Positions 24,320-36,607 of a stretch of 64,000 bases of DNA are shown one piece after another (the first letter of the stretch is position 1; each line of letters starts with the position of its first letter). The stretch spans positions 21,314,527-21,378,526 of the forward strand of contig OX465588.1 of NCBI GenBank assembly GCA_950022655.1. The letters run 5' to 3'. The DNA is from Alentia gelatinosa (Eukaryota; Annelida; Polychaeta; Phyllodocida; Polynoidae). The notes under the pieces are model-generated. The model was not told where the DNA came from, did not search any database, and saw only the letters and a program-made list of their open reading frames with translations. Position numbers and translations under genes: made by a program.

Positions 24320-24610
24320 CGACATGCTTACAAGTTCCCCCGGTGTCAGTAATTATACGGAGGGTAAAATCGACACCCCGGGCCGCCCGCTGGGACGGGG
24401 GCCACACGCCAAGCGCTACCTGACGGACAAGGACGGATCACCCGGTACCCGCCTGACCCCCGAGTCGATCCTCTTGACCTCTGCCCGTCACACGCGCCAT
24501 CTGGTGGCTGCTCGCCGAATGAAGACATGCTGGCGGCAGGTCTGGCTGACAGGGTTGTTTGAGGAGTTGGGGGGGGGGGGGGGGGTTCTGACATTCATGT
24601 GACTGATGAC
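24320..24610. promoter_or_regulatory. GC-rich patch with a CTCF-like motif
   Basis: A 290-bp GC- and CpG-rich patch holds a minus-strand CTCF-like motif and ends in a 17-G run (24569-24585). The overlapping frames on both strands are unlike known proteins. Confidence 0.35.
24494..24509 (-). promoter_or_regulatory. CTCF-like motif
   Basis: The minus strand reads AGCCACCAGATGGCGC, a full match to the CCACCAGRKGGCRC form of the CTCF core. With the 1143 site it is one of the two best in the window. Confidence 0.5.
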
Positions 24611-24649
24611 TACCATCTCTAGAGTAAGACTGGACATTTTCCGTCATTG

Positions 24650-25850
24650 TGTATAACCTGAGCTACACACACCTGCTCAGTCCTGCTCACCACGTGCTCA
24701 GCACTCTCACACTCACCCTCGCGAGTCATTATTACTGGTCAGTATGGGCTCTCAACGGTCACTGCAGGCCATGGCTGGAGAGTGATTGCTTAAGTTACAC
24801 GTTACGTGGCTAATAAGAGGTTGGCTCAGGTCAACCACACAACCCAGACTATGCTGGGGGGTGATAAGCCAGTTCTGATGCACCTCTCCCTGGAAGTTTT
24901 AAGCATAACCAGTGCTCTGTTTGTGTTGACGTTTGATACCTTAGAAACGCCAGGATCAGATCGCCGCCAGATTCTGTTTATCCCGGGGTGGCCGAACTGT
25001 AGAGTAGAGTAGCCCACAGAAACGACCAAGAATTGAGGGGTTTAGTAGTAAAGGAATCCCCGGTCTTAGTATTGATTAACAGCGTTCCTGGATGGCCACA
25101 TGCCAGCATTTCCCACTATAAGATGGAACATGTTAAATACTCGTCACCAGAAAGCATCTACATAACATTACAATACTGACTTTTAGTGCTATTTTGCCTC
25201 TCTTTCTGATTGTGTGGACGGCATGCACTTAAATTCTGTTATATTTTGTTGCAGATAGTGGTTTGCGCAATGAAACGCAAATGGTATTAGTGTTATTGTT
25301 CCTGTAGTCATTAGGCTTCATCATATTGATTCATCACGAATTCTTTCAGTTAAAGACTATGTTTGATTAATGTAACATAGGCTAAGGCTTATCTTATGGA
25401 TTTTCTTTTTGTAATTTTTTTGTTCTATTGGAATCCAAGGTTGGTTCCGTGGTTGGAATTTTTGTTTATCTTATAGATCTTCACCAAAACATGCGCCTTC
25501 CCTCGAAGACCTGCCTGCAAAGACCGATTGTTCACCAATAAATAAACGCATACAATTTAGATCTTATCACAGTTATCCATATAAATGGTATGTTTACTTT
25601 TATTGGATAATTGCTTTAAAAACTTTAACCTGGCTATTTTAGGCGGAAAATTGTTTATTGAAAAACGTTCGTCTATACTATCAATTTTTATTGGAGACTT
25701 GTATTTTTGTTAGAACAAGGATTAAGTCTGCTTACTGTATAAATGAGGGAATGGTACCCAGAGAATATTTATATTAGGTTACGAGGGGGATTTTGGTGGT
25801 TCTGTTCTTTATTCAGAGAACTTCACTGATGTACGGGGGGGGGAGGGTTC
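24650..25850. other. Non-coding stretch, nothing recognised
   Basis: Mixed composition becoming AT-rich after 25.1 kb. The overlapping 67-68 codon frames at 24.8-25.0 kb on the two strands have no family signature. Confidence 0.4.
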
Positions 25851-26230
25851 TGCTTTATTAGAGCGTGCTTGCACGCGCTAAATACATCAACTAGAGTTTA
25901 GAGTAGCCACAGTGAACTTTCAGTGTGCTTCCAGAATACTATCCCTTTACTATCTGAATGCTGTTCACTGTGATAGTGAGAACAGAGCAGGGAGCCAGTG
26001 TCTCAGGGTCTTAGAGGTGTGCCCAGCTGACCATGACCAATCACTCAAGACCAAAATACCTCAAGACCCACTGGTGCTTGATCTGTTTGGATCCTAGATA
26101 GGCAGTTACAGAAATAGCAAGTTGACTGGGTGCAAGTGGGTTACAGAAAACTATCCATAGGCTGAATCTAACCCACACCTTCTAATTGTCATTTATTTAT
26201 AATTGCACGCTCATTCATCTATGATGGACA
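25851..26230 (+). mobile_element. Dispersed repeat family A, long copy
   Basis: About 380 bp that matches 54085-54470 in reverse orientation almost end to end. The left end carries GAGCGTGC and continues into a hairpin (AGCGTGC, TT, GCACGC). The right end carries GCACGCTC, so the element has short terminal inverted repeats. Shared interior words include CAGTGTGCTTCCAGAA, GGTGTGCCCAGCTGACCATG and AGCAAGTTGACTGGGTGCA. Shorter relatives are at 49.97, 56.03 and 57.22 kb. It has no coding capacity and is probably a non-autonomous DNA element. Confidence 0.7.
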
Positions 26231-26291
26231 TCCTGTTTGCTCCTAGTTATACTGTGCGTTACAAAAGTTGACCATCATTCTGGATCTCTAT

Positions 26292-26310
26292 GGGGGGGGG
26301 GGGGGGGGGG
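26292..26310. repeat. Poly-G homopolymer (19)
   Basis: Uninterrupted G run. Confidence 0.95.
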
Positions 26311-26319
26311 TGATACTTG

Positions 26320-29140
26320 GTGTATGACCGGTCTGGAGTTAAATGCGTTTTCACTTAGATATATCATTGCTAGCCGTCTTCAGCGTAATGGCAAGAGGTA
26401 GATGGGAAACATTTTACAGCGGTCTCAAATAACCCCGCTTTGGTGCACGAAAAAATGAACGAAATAATGAAACCAAAGCAAACATACACACAAACCACAC
26501 CTCGAGCCTCATCTTGTCTGCACCTATTTCTGAATCTTCTTTCAACAACTACTTTTTTTCCACTTACCTTAGTATCTTTACAGAAAGTGTATTGATTACC
26601 GTCTCCGAGGCTAGCTGTCTAACAAAGTCGACACCTGCCACTAATAAAAAATAGAAACCACATTTTTCTGACTCGTGAAACATAAAAAAGAGAGAAAAGT
26701 TCGGTTTGACTTTCACTTGGACTTGACTCATGTTGTGATATCAGTGGTCGACAAAAAGATATTTGGAATCTAGCTTTTCCCGATGTTCCCCAGGGAAGCC
26801 AAAGGAGTGGAAAACCATCTGGCTTCTTTCATGTTTCTGTGTATTCTATTTGAAGGTATAGATGAACCTCCAGTGATAAGGCGCAGAGGACCAGTGTAGC
26901 AAGGCCTCTAATTCCCCGGTAAACTCTCAGGCTCCAGCCCCCCACCACCACCACCACCACCACCTCATCATCGTCCTCTTCATCTGGGGCTCTCTGCAGC
27001 GCTGTCGTTGAAGCGCACGTTTATTATGCTACGTGCCGAGTACCCACTATCTGTCTGTATCGCGTCTCTCAGATAGGGAGATATCTACTGGAGTCTGAGC
27101 ATAGAACAGGCTTTTTATCTCTCTAAAAACAGGTGCTATAGTCATCCTGGGGGGCAACATACTGAGTGTCTTAGTTACTGACGAATTCCATAAGCTTTAA
27201 TAGATTGTATGTTATCAGTCCTCGAATTCTTATACATTTTGTTACAGATCTTTTGCGATAAGACGACAAGCACTAAAATGTTTTGGTTTGTTGTATGAAT
27301 AGACCTTTATCAGTGTTGCCTGTATTTTACCTTGTAGTTGAATGTTAACTTTGATGGTGAAATCTGCAGATTTAGGGCGCATTAGGGTCTTACCCCCCCC
27401 CCCCTCCCCCTTCCACCAGTTGATCTAAGGTCATAGCTGTATAGATTTAATCAATATTAAGTCTATTTGATAATCCTTTTTTATTTATTTATTTATATAT
27501 TTATTGTTATCTATTTGATAATCCAGAAGACTAACATCGTTGTCTCATATTGTATATATCCATCTGCACAAGCATTCTCTATATCTATTTATTGAAGTAC
27601 TTCAAACTTCTAAGTTGTTATCCTGGTTTAGCTAGGCACGTTAATGTACAACGGTTAAACATCTTGACTTCCACGTGTGACTCAACTAGTGCCCTCCTAA
27701 CAGGGCACTGACATAATTGATTTGTTATCTGCCAAAAGGATAAACTATATTTAAATAGGTTAAACACTCGTAAATCTGGCTCGGCTAATCAGCCTCGGTG
27801 GCGCCGCTACACGTGGGGCGGGATCCCGGTTCGCCAGACGAGACCTGGGAACATCCTGTCCCGTACCTGACGGAGCCATTGAGAGCGACTCAAAGTGTGA
27901 GGGACTCCCAAACGGCTCCAACTTACTAAATGTTTTCTGGTTGATGTAGCACAAAAGTTAATAGCCAAATTATCCACTACACGTGGTGGAAAGGGGGCCA
28001 CATAAACTGGAGATGACTTCGGTTACAATTGGACCAAAATGCTGCATGTGGTGAATATGTTTGGTCAGGTAGTGAAGTGGTGGTAATTTATTGTTTGTGG
28101 TCGGTAATTGGTAAGGATGGCAGAATCTTGCAGAAGTATACATGAGACAGAAACAACACTTCAGTAGGCCACTATACAGGAATAGGAATGTATGACATGA
28201 TGCAATTGACCATGATCATCCTCAGCCTCGAAATACCGAAGGATGTGATAAAGAGATTTGAGTAATCAATTGTTAGTGATAGTTTACACTCCTAATTGCA
28301 GATCTGCTTTTATGCTTGGAAAACACAGGTGAATGGTCGGGTGATCTGGTATGAAAGATATCTATGTGAATGACAACTATTTACTGAGGACAGTTTTAAT
28401 GATTGTTTTTTTCTTGCAACGGTTTCTGTCTCAGGAGTGGTTAAAGTTAGAAAACTACCACCAGCCTTGTTAATAGATGATTATGAGAATAATTTTATGA
28501 AGGAGACTGCAAGATATCTAGTAGGTTTTTTCTAGTCGGTAAACGCCCTTCTGGTGAAGTGATAATCTTGTTGTGGAGAACTGTAAAAACAATTTAGTAC
28601 ACACATATTTCCTGGAACACATTTCCTTTATCAAACTCGTTACTCTCTAAGTACATAACCTCTTGCCAAGTTTTTGACTCGGGCGTAGGCGACTGATATA
28701 TACGTTTGACTGTTAAAACCACCGCTAGGGAAAGGGATTAATACTTTCATATCTCCCTTTGGTGCCTCAATAGTGCAAAAAGATGGTTAGAACTACGACC
28801 AATCTTCAGTATATTAACAAGGTAAGTACCCTCAGCGATTATATAAAATAATCTATAACTATTTATATCCTATTGGGAATCTGATCTAAACTTCAATTAA
28901 AACAAGAATAGTGCAGGTGGCCTGAACGTGTTTTTAGACCACCGGGGTTCCTGGTTGATGTATGGTACTCGTAAAATATTTTCCCTGAAATATTCGCTTG
29001 GTTGCAGTTTATGATTTGATGGACGATGTCGGCCGGAGCAGCATGGGATCTGTTTCTCTGGGGTTATGGATTGTCGGCGAAAATATACACCGATTACCTG
29101 AAAAAGCACTGCGGTCGTTTGGATAGAAACCTGGCGGGAT
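26320..29140. other. Non-coding stretch with simple repeats
   Basis: A CCA-type microsatellite is at about 26939-26963, a poly-C run at 27393-27404 and a TTTA-rich stretch at about 27479-27506. A GC-rich 90-bp patch lies at 27780-27870. No coding sequence was recognised. Confidence 0.4.
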
Positions 29141-29880
29141 GCACTGACGGCGTAGTTAACATCATCCAACACCGGCGTGGGGTGGTTTTTTTTATTACCC
29201 CCCTCCACCCCCTGGGCGTCCGCACTGATAACCCTGGTAAACCTCAGTCAGTACGACTCAGTCACTTACCGTCCACTTGCGGGTGAACCTATGCGGATAT
29301 AGGTTTCCCACTGGTAATTAATCAGTTGGATCGTTCTGGGTATTTGGAATAAACGCATGTCAGGAGCAGAAAGGGTGGAGAAGATGTTTGGGGAGGGTGG
29401 GTGAGAAACCAGTTTTTTGGGGGCCGGTAAAGGTGGGCCATCACGTGGGGTGTGCTGGCAGGTGGCCGTCTACCACCTGGCGGCGCTGCAGTCGTCCAGA
29501 GCGGGGTGGGGGACACACAAATACCTCCAGGGTTATTGTGTGCCTCCAGCGTAAACACGGGACCCGTGTGTTGCCCCTCCCCAGTCACCTACACACGTCA
29601 CGTTCATGTCGAATCTGGTCTGCACTGCGCCGCTTGTCTTCAAAACACATACAGGACGCCTACCGCCCTTGTATCCTCCCCCACCCCCCTTATTACCCCA
29701 CTGGACACCAGGGTCTGCTGTCATCATATGGACACCTCGTGGTGGGGGGCTCCGCATGGGGGCGTTCTTGCAGAGCCCTCAGCACGGCCAGCAGTATCTA
29801 CGACTACCCCCTGCTAGTCGGTCTCCCCGCTGGAAGCAGCGTGGGAATGGACAGCCGAAACACCTGCAAATAAATCAGAA
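29141..29880. other. GC-rich patch with long but unassigned frames
   Basis: Composition becomes GC-rich and frames reach 161 codons on + (29388-29873), with other long frames on both strands. None resembles a known protein and all mutually overlap, which is expected when stops are depleted by GC content. A regulatory CpG-rich element is as likely as a gene. Confidence 0.3.
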
Positions 29881-29994
29881 ATGGTAAAGCCCCCTCCTCA
29901 AGAATGTGCTTCAGTCAGTGGAACTGTGTATACATCCTCATACCGAACCGTCAGTAAGCTTACCCCTACAGAGTTAGTGGTCTCTGAAGTTGGA

Positions 29995-30560
29995 ACTGTG
30001 TAAGAGAAGCCACTGGGGAAACAGTTGTTTAATACCTGCATTGCCTGGATAAGCAAAGCTACTGTGGGAGTTATGTAGGCCAGTAAACTGTCCCTTTGCC
30101 CAGTCTACATATTGTCTGGATGGGCAAAGCCTCGTATTTTCGGAAAAAGGGACCCATTGTGAGGCTTTAATCATTTATTGTTGTGTTGGTGTTATTTATA
30201 ACCGAAGCCATGTTGGTAATTGCTTTCCCAAATATACATATTTCGTTTGATAAAGAAGCTGTGTGCCTGCATTCCGTTACCAAATCGATTCCTGCTAAGG
30301 TCTGCTACAGGGAAACCCTCATTACATGTTCAACTTAAGGAAGCCACTTGTGAAGCCACATGAAACTCTGACATTGAAAACAGCGGCTCAGCATTGATGC
30401 AATTTGATGCTTCCAGATTTTAGTCTGTACAAAGATGCTACCTGTGGGATGTAGTAGCCAGCTTGTTCTGCTTAGGAGTATAACATCGCCAAAGGTCGTG
30501 CGCCCTCGGTAAAATCTATTGGTTAAATCTGGAACCAATAGGGAGGCTTCTTCTTCAAGT
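29995..30560. repeat. Pair of diverged related repeats
   Basis: Segments at about 29995-30170 and 30345-30555 share order and wording. Examples are GAAGCCAC near the start, CTACTGTGGGAGTTATGTAG against CTACCTGTGGGATGTAGTAG in the middle, and GGGACCCATTGTGAGGCTT against GGAACCAATAGGGAGGCTT at the end. They look like two old copies of one element in the same orientation. Confidence 0.4.
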
Positions 30561-30569
30561 CACACGTTG

Positions 30570-31380
30570 TTAATTTTGCATAGCGCGACTGTGATCTGAA
30601 GAGACTTTGACTCCGCATATTTTATCAGACTCTGGAGATCTGAAGGTTTCTTTTTTTTTTTTTATCACTTAATAAGTCTTCTTTTGAAGATTTTGTCCAC
30701 AAATTGATATACTATGTATAGACCTTCTGACAGATAGTTCTTTAGAATTACAGAAGATTGTTGTCAAATAAATCTATTCAGACGAAGCAGTATTTTTACG
30801 AACCACCGTCAATGTAATCGAATAAACACTGCAGTTCACGGATTTACATTGTATTTACAAGTATTCCCAGCAGAAAATTCCTAGCGTATGTATATTCTTA
30901 TTACCATTATGAAGATGAGCTATTTCACCAGGGAGAACCTTTCTCCACGAAGATAACCAGGTTAATTTGAAAATTGCTCTACCACTCACATTACCCAAGG
31001 GGTAGACCACCTGGGGTGAGCCACGTGTCAACTATAAATCGATGCCACTTCACTGTCTCTAGATCAAACAATAACACATTCTGCTGTAAGACAAACATTC
31101 TCCATAAATAATTGTTTCTGGTCTAACAAACTTAGACAGGTAATGCCAATGTGCCTATGCAGACAAAATAGTGATAGGCATGATTCTATGTTCATACGTT
31201 CTGCTAGAGTTATCTAAGCTGAACTATGTAAATAACGTCGATGCATAGCAGTCTTACATTTTTGAATGGAATCTTGACAGGCCTAGATTATCTCAAAACA
31301 TGTGGGGGTTATAAACATTATCATATAAGTAGTCAGGGTTTGACCAAAAAATATCTTATTTCTCACCTGTTGGAGATTGT
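30570..31380. other. Non-coding stretch, nothing recognised
   Basis: AT-rich; a poly-T run near 30650-30663. No coding support. Confidence 0.45.
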
Positions 31381-31610
31381 AAGCGATATATGCGCAATTC
31401 TGGCCATTTTAGCTCTATCCTGGGGGCAGGAGTTAGCTTAGAATAGCTCAAAATACAGGAGCTTCCGGGGACTTCGCCATTGTGCCTGAATCCGGTTTTA
31501 GGGCCTAGTTGCTCTCCCAAACCCCCTGCCGATTTTCTGGACTTTTTTTTCAATTCCCCAGTCCAAAGCTGATGATGTACAAGGTATTGTACATCAAATG
31601 ACATCACGAG
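31381..31610. repeat. Dispersed repeat family D, copy 1
   Basis: Shares GGAGCTTCCGGGGACTTCGCC and, further on, CTGCCGATTTTCTGGA and CAATTCCCC with 62985-63185, where the same order appears as GGAGCTTCTGGGGGCTTTGCC, CTGCCAATAATTATGGA and CAATTCCCCC. Old and diverged; class unknown. Confidence 0.4.
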
Positions 31611-31619
31611 GGTTTAACT

Positions 31620-33580
31620 ATTCATATGATAAAATTTATAGTTATTAAGAGTGCGTGAACGCAGAGAATCCTTCCTGTGATTCCATACCCTATATAGTAC
31701 GATTCTATTACTCTGTCACTTCCTGGACGCGTTTTTAGTTGACTCCCCGTGGTCAATTGGACATGCTTGAATCTCTCTCCTCATTACCCATGCTACAAGT
31801 GTATTTAAGTACATGGCGTGTCTGATGCAGATAACGGTGAGGAATGCTACACGTCACTGATTTCCAACCTGTGAGCAGAGGCTAGAGAGCATCCTATGGC
31901 CACATGGGTGTGTTACATGAAACAACATAAAACACCTGTGGCCACATAGAGTCCCGGCATTAACGCCTCCTCCCCTGCGGTGACTATTACGCGAGTAGCT
32001 GCAGAAGCAGAAAGTAGCCGAGCCGAGCTGCTCATCTGAGGCTGATCTGCTCGCCTTCTGTCCGCCTGCTTTATATAGATGCTGACATTGTTCCAGCTGG
32101 TGGCATGCTGATATCATTACATGCTCTATTGGCTTAGTATAAACAAATAATACCGCATTCCCATATAGTTATTTACACCCTATTTAGGTATGCTAATCTG
32201 GCTAGAAGATTTTGATTGTTACTGCCAGGAGGACGGCCCGACAATATATAGATTGAAATTGACTTTCGCAATATATAAGTACTCTAGTGGTCTCATTTAC
32301 CAGTTACAAGAGTGACGCTGAACAATACCAAAAAAAAGTTTGCTATTTGCAAGATTAGAACATTTCCCACGACAAATATATTCGAATACGAATTAAAAAT
32401 TCTGATATGGGTTCCGGTAAAAATGGTGATTTTGTTATTTATGTGTATTTTTTTCCGTATGGGTTTTAGTTGCCTATTTTTTGCGGTATTAGCTTCGGTG
32501 TTCAATTACGAGTTCTCTTCTTTGTTCAGAACGATGTGGTCTGGTCATGCAGCTGTAGACTAATACATATTCCCGGGAGTTGCTCCTTGGCAATAAGGCT
32601 GGCTCTATGTGACATAGATAGAATGTAATTTGTCTGTGTGACAGGCGCCGTCGACCACGACGTGTGCGCTCCGCCAGGCCTAGATTTGCTCACGACCGTA
32701 TCTATGAAGAGTGTCTTACAGGTCACCAGTAGTCATCTGTTTGCTTAAATACTGCTTCCTAGGACGAGTCAACTTGTGAAGAAAATCTGCAGCTAAGCAT
32801 TTAGGACATTCTCGCAAATGTGCATTTACATTACTATCAAGACCGAAAAATAGAGTCAAGTATACACCTCAGAAGATGGGCTGAAGTTGCAGCTTCTGGT
32901 TTACGATCGATGACATGATACGATAAGGACCGGCGCTAGTTTACCTGTTTGTAATTTTTTTTTAATAATGTTTATTCACCATTCTGTTTACAAAACAGTT
33001 CTTCCCTAAGAAAACTTGGGTACACCACCCATTATAAGACATCGATGTCTGTATAATATAGATTAGACTTTGGCAAATCACTAGTGGGTGACACTGCCAG
33101 AAACGTGGTGGCTCGATGGAACATCATGCTACTGGCTGCAACCAACTGCTTTGGACTCTAGGACAAGAAAATTGCCTGCAGACATCTGGATGCCACTTAT
33201 CCCTACAACCCCAATACAAATAGATGCATTTCCGTCTGCCCCTACCTCAGAGACAAAGGTGTGAGGCTCATGCTAGTAGGGTGCGGGGTATACTGGAAGG
33301 GTGAGGTCGGGTTGGGTGTGTGATTGTTAGAGGGTGGGTATTCTGGGACTCAGTGTTCACGGGGAATGAGGACAGTTACCAGCTGCTCGTGTATGTGACG
33401 TGCTTCGGGTTTGAGGTCAGACAGGTGAGGCAGACAGCCTCCAGCTCAGTGTACCTTTACGACGGAGATAAATGAGCATTTTTTGTAATGCGACTGTTAC
33501 TTAGTAGTCTGTGCTGTATTTGTCACATCGCGCCACGTCATATCTTCACGTGTGAATACACCGACAGTGAATTCTACCTT
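31620..33580. other. Non-coding stretch, nothing recognised
   Basis: Mostly AT-rich; frames at 31854-32117 (-) and 32312-32563 (+) show no recognisable protein features. Confidence 0.4.
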
Positions 33581-33585
33581 GATAA

Positions 33586-33776
33586 TCGTTCTCATACCAT
33601 GTCTATGTGGTGTGGAAACTAAAAGAACCTCAGTAAATATGTAGGGGTGAGATTTCTACCTAAATTCATTTAATAGATTCAATCACCTTCAAACCCAAAG
33701 TAACTCTAATAGAACACAATGGACGTTAAACTACCCAAACAACAACAATAACAACAAAACAACAACAACAACAACC
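33586..33776 (+). mobile_element. Dispersed repeat family B, full copy with (AAC)n tail
   Basis: The body (33586-33712) matches both halves of the 7.1-7.4 kb copy and, in part, 62828-62937. The 3' end reads GGACGTTAAACTACCC and runs into an AAC/AAAC microsatellite (about 33737-33776). The copy at 62.9 kb likewise ends in GTGTTAAACAAACAAAC. A conserved end followed by a simple-sequence tail is typical of SINE-type retroposons. Confidence 0.6.
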
Positions 33777-33789
33777 TTCAGCCTGGAAA

Positions 33790-36607
33790 TACTAGCTACA
33801 ACATGTACAACTGTATTAGCCACCTAGTGCTTCTGAATAAAACTGAAAGACAAACCACGTGAATTGCCTGTCCACTGGGGACTGGTCTCAGAGAGAGAGA
33901 GAAACTTCGCAGTCGTTGCGAAAGACCCGACAAACGGAGATGAAACGGGATGACGGAGGAGAGGATCAGTTACATTGCCTCACGTTGTCCTAAGAGCGCC
34001 CTCCTCTCACTTTATCAAGGGAACCGGAATATTATCAATATTTTCCACGGGACTGATATTGCGTAGTTACCCTAGTGGGTACTATAGTACTGAAAAATCA
34101 ATTATAGTTATTTCTGTAGAAATGACAACAGATATGACGTGCGTCTTTGGCAGAACACTTCATTCCTTCAGAAAACCCTCCGTTGCACATCCCTTCGGTC
34201 CCCAACCCAGGGGCCGCCACCTGTGTACACAGGTATGGGGTTCTCCTACGAGTACGTCCACAGGTCTAACGGTTAACACATTCACCCATCCTAACAGCTT
34301 ATCGAAAACCCAACGCCTAGGCTATCTGGTTATGATATCTTAAAGTTATCTTAAGGCACCAATACCTTGATTTAAATGTAAATAACAAGGATAAATTTAG
34401 GAATTTTTTCATATGTTGCTATTCTTTGTCTAATTTCTGAGCAAATCGTGTATTCCAATATCTAAATGAATACTTTACAACTTCATAATACTTACTCATG
34501 GCAATGCCCATATTTGACCTAATTGCCAACTTGATTTTGGACATGCTACACCCCTTTTATATTCTTGTGTTCCATGTGATCCCCGACGACCAATTAGGTC
34601 AATTGTTTTGTTGTCAGGCTCAAAATTTTGTTGTTATAGAATGTCAACAACTTTGTGTGGGCCCTTTTGCTTTCATTCCAGGCGGATTTCATCATAGAGG
34701 ATTTTTTTTTTTTTTTTTAAATAGATAAAAGAAATTTACAACTTCATGTCAAAAGTTGGAAACAGTTTCGTAAGTATGGGATTAGTATTTTTTTCTCGGT
34801 GTTTCTACTGTTATTCAAAAATATGAAAGTCTTTACATTTTGAAAATCAGGAATTAGGTTATCAGAGGTATAGATTAAGCCATGAATATGAGCCGCATAT
34901 GTTAGAAGAGGGCTATCTTGGATGAGGGACGGTACCTTAGGGGTGGTCCCAAACCCCTCCCCCTTCACTGGAACGAGTGGTTTCGTTTACTTTGCACTAA
35001 AAGGGTGGTGGTGTTATCACATCTTGCAATCAGTATCAGTATGATGAGTGGCTGATAAGGTCTGCAATAACCCAGTGGGCGACTCTCACCCCTCCCGCTG
35101 GGCACTACCACGCAACATCAATATTGACAAGCGATGTCGGGCTGTATTATATGCTCATATGCCGCTTTTGTTCCTGGTATAACATATACTAGTGTCCGCC
35201 TTGGGAGATTTATAAATAAATATACATTGGCTGTGCCAACAAGGGTATAGCGATTGGTTTTCATTAGCATGGTTTCCAGAGAGAGTAAGATAAACATACA
35301 TATGCAAGGCACGTGTCATACACCCTATACACAAATTTATATAGTGTGATTCCTATTTCTTTTGGCTGTAGAATAAATAAATATGTGGTGTTCTGCGTTA
35401 GAATTATATCATAATCGTGTGTGGCTTATATCAATGACACATTTTTTCACTGTAAAAACCTTTCATTTGATTCATCTTATCATATCTTATTATCCTAATT
35501 CGAGTTTAGATGAGCAATTAACACTTATTCAGGTCATTTCCAGTAAGGAACCCATGGACCTGATAAATGGGCATGTGCTCCGACAATATGCTGGGGTTCT
35601 ATGTACTAATAGTCAGCGTAACATTCGGTGGCTTCCCAAGTGGCTTCCTTGGATTTGACACTGAGATGAAATACCCGGCCCATCTCTGTGGATGTGCGCT
35701 GTGGGTATGATTGGGAGAGTGACTTTACTTGGTTTAGTTGGCCCTGCATGGATGGTTCGCCTTGGCTTCCATGGCGTATCTTTTGGTGTATTTTCCAAAT
35801 GGCTGCACAGAATTGTCTCCTAAAATGTCCCAGTTCTTGTGCGACTGGGAAAAACATCACGAAATTTCTCTTTTGCTGATACGCCATGCAGGGAATTATC
35901 TCCATTCACTTATATGAAGGTTAAACGCGCTTTTTTATCATTATTGCGATTGTAAATATGGTCTGAAGGAGAAACCCCTTTAATCATCAATTTCTAGTAG
36001 CTGAGAATCAAATGTATCGCCATGCAGTTAGAGAAATATCATAGGAATTTCGAGTGGGGTCAATTTCGAAAGGTTAAATCAAAGTTGGGAGTAGGTCCAT
36101 AGAAAGCCACGTCCAATCGTAGATACAGAATTCGAAAGGTGCTTCGTTTCCATTTAAAACACCAAAGGTAGTGTCTCAGCTTCGACTATATATATAGCAA
36201 ATCAGCGAATTACTTTTCTGGTACATAACATTGCAAAGTGTGATAGAACACATTTACGTGTCACAAGTAAAAGTTCAATGTAAACCAGAACACACAGCGC
36301 AGAGAAAATCCACGGTATCTCAGGTAGATAAACTGATGACATGACCTACTGCTACACCTACTTTCAAAGGGCTGCTCACTGCTCACTGAGTAGGTACATA
36401 AACCCCCTGCCCTGACCCAACCCAGATTCCGCACCCCGACCTGTGTTTCTCACCCCTGCCCAGGTGGACGATACTAGAGCTCAGCTCCCCATTCGCTGTC
36501 AGTGAGATTCAGTCGTCCACTGTCACTAGATGTTTTCATGGAATTGAAACATTATTCATATCGCTTGATAAATAAGATGGTCTTCACTTGACTTGAAAAC
36601 TGGCAGT
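33790..36607. other. Non-coding stretch upstream of the duplication
   Basis: Contains a GA microsatellite (about 33889-33902) and a 17-T run (34702-34718). I looked here for the upstream exons expected for a dynein heavy chain gene and recognised none. Confidence 0.45.

Noticed and set aside
27780..27870. GC-rich block with CCCGGTTCGCC resembling a tRNA T-arm
   Set aside because: No consistent cloverleaf on either strand and no A box at proper spacing.
29388..29873. 161-codon plus-strand frame
   Set aside because: GC-rich stop-poor DNA with several equally long overlapping frames and no recognisable domain.
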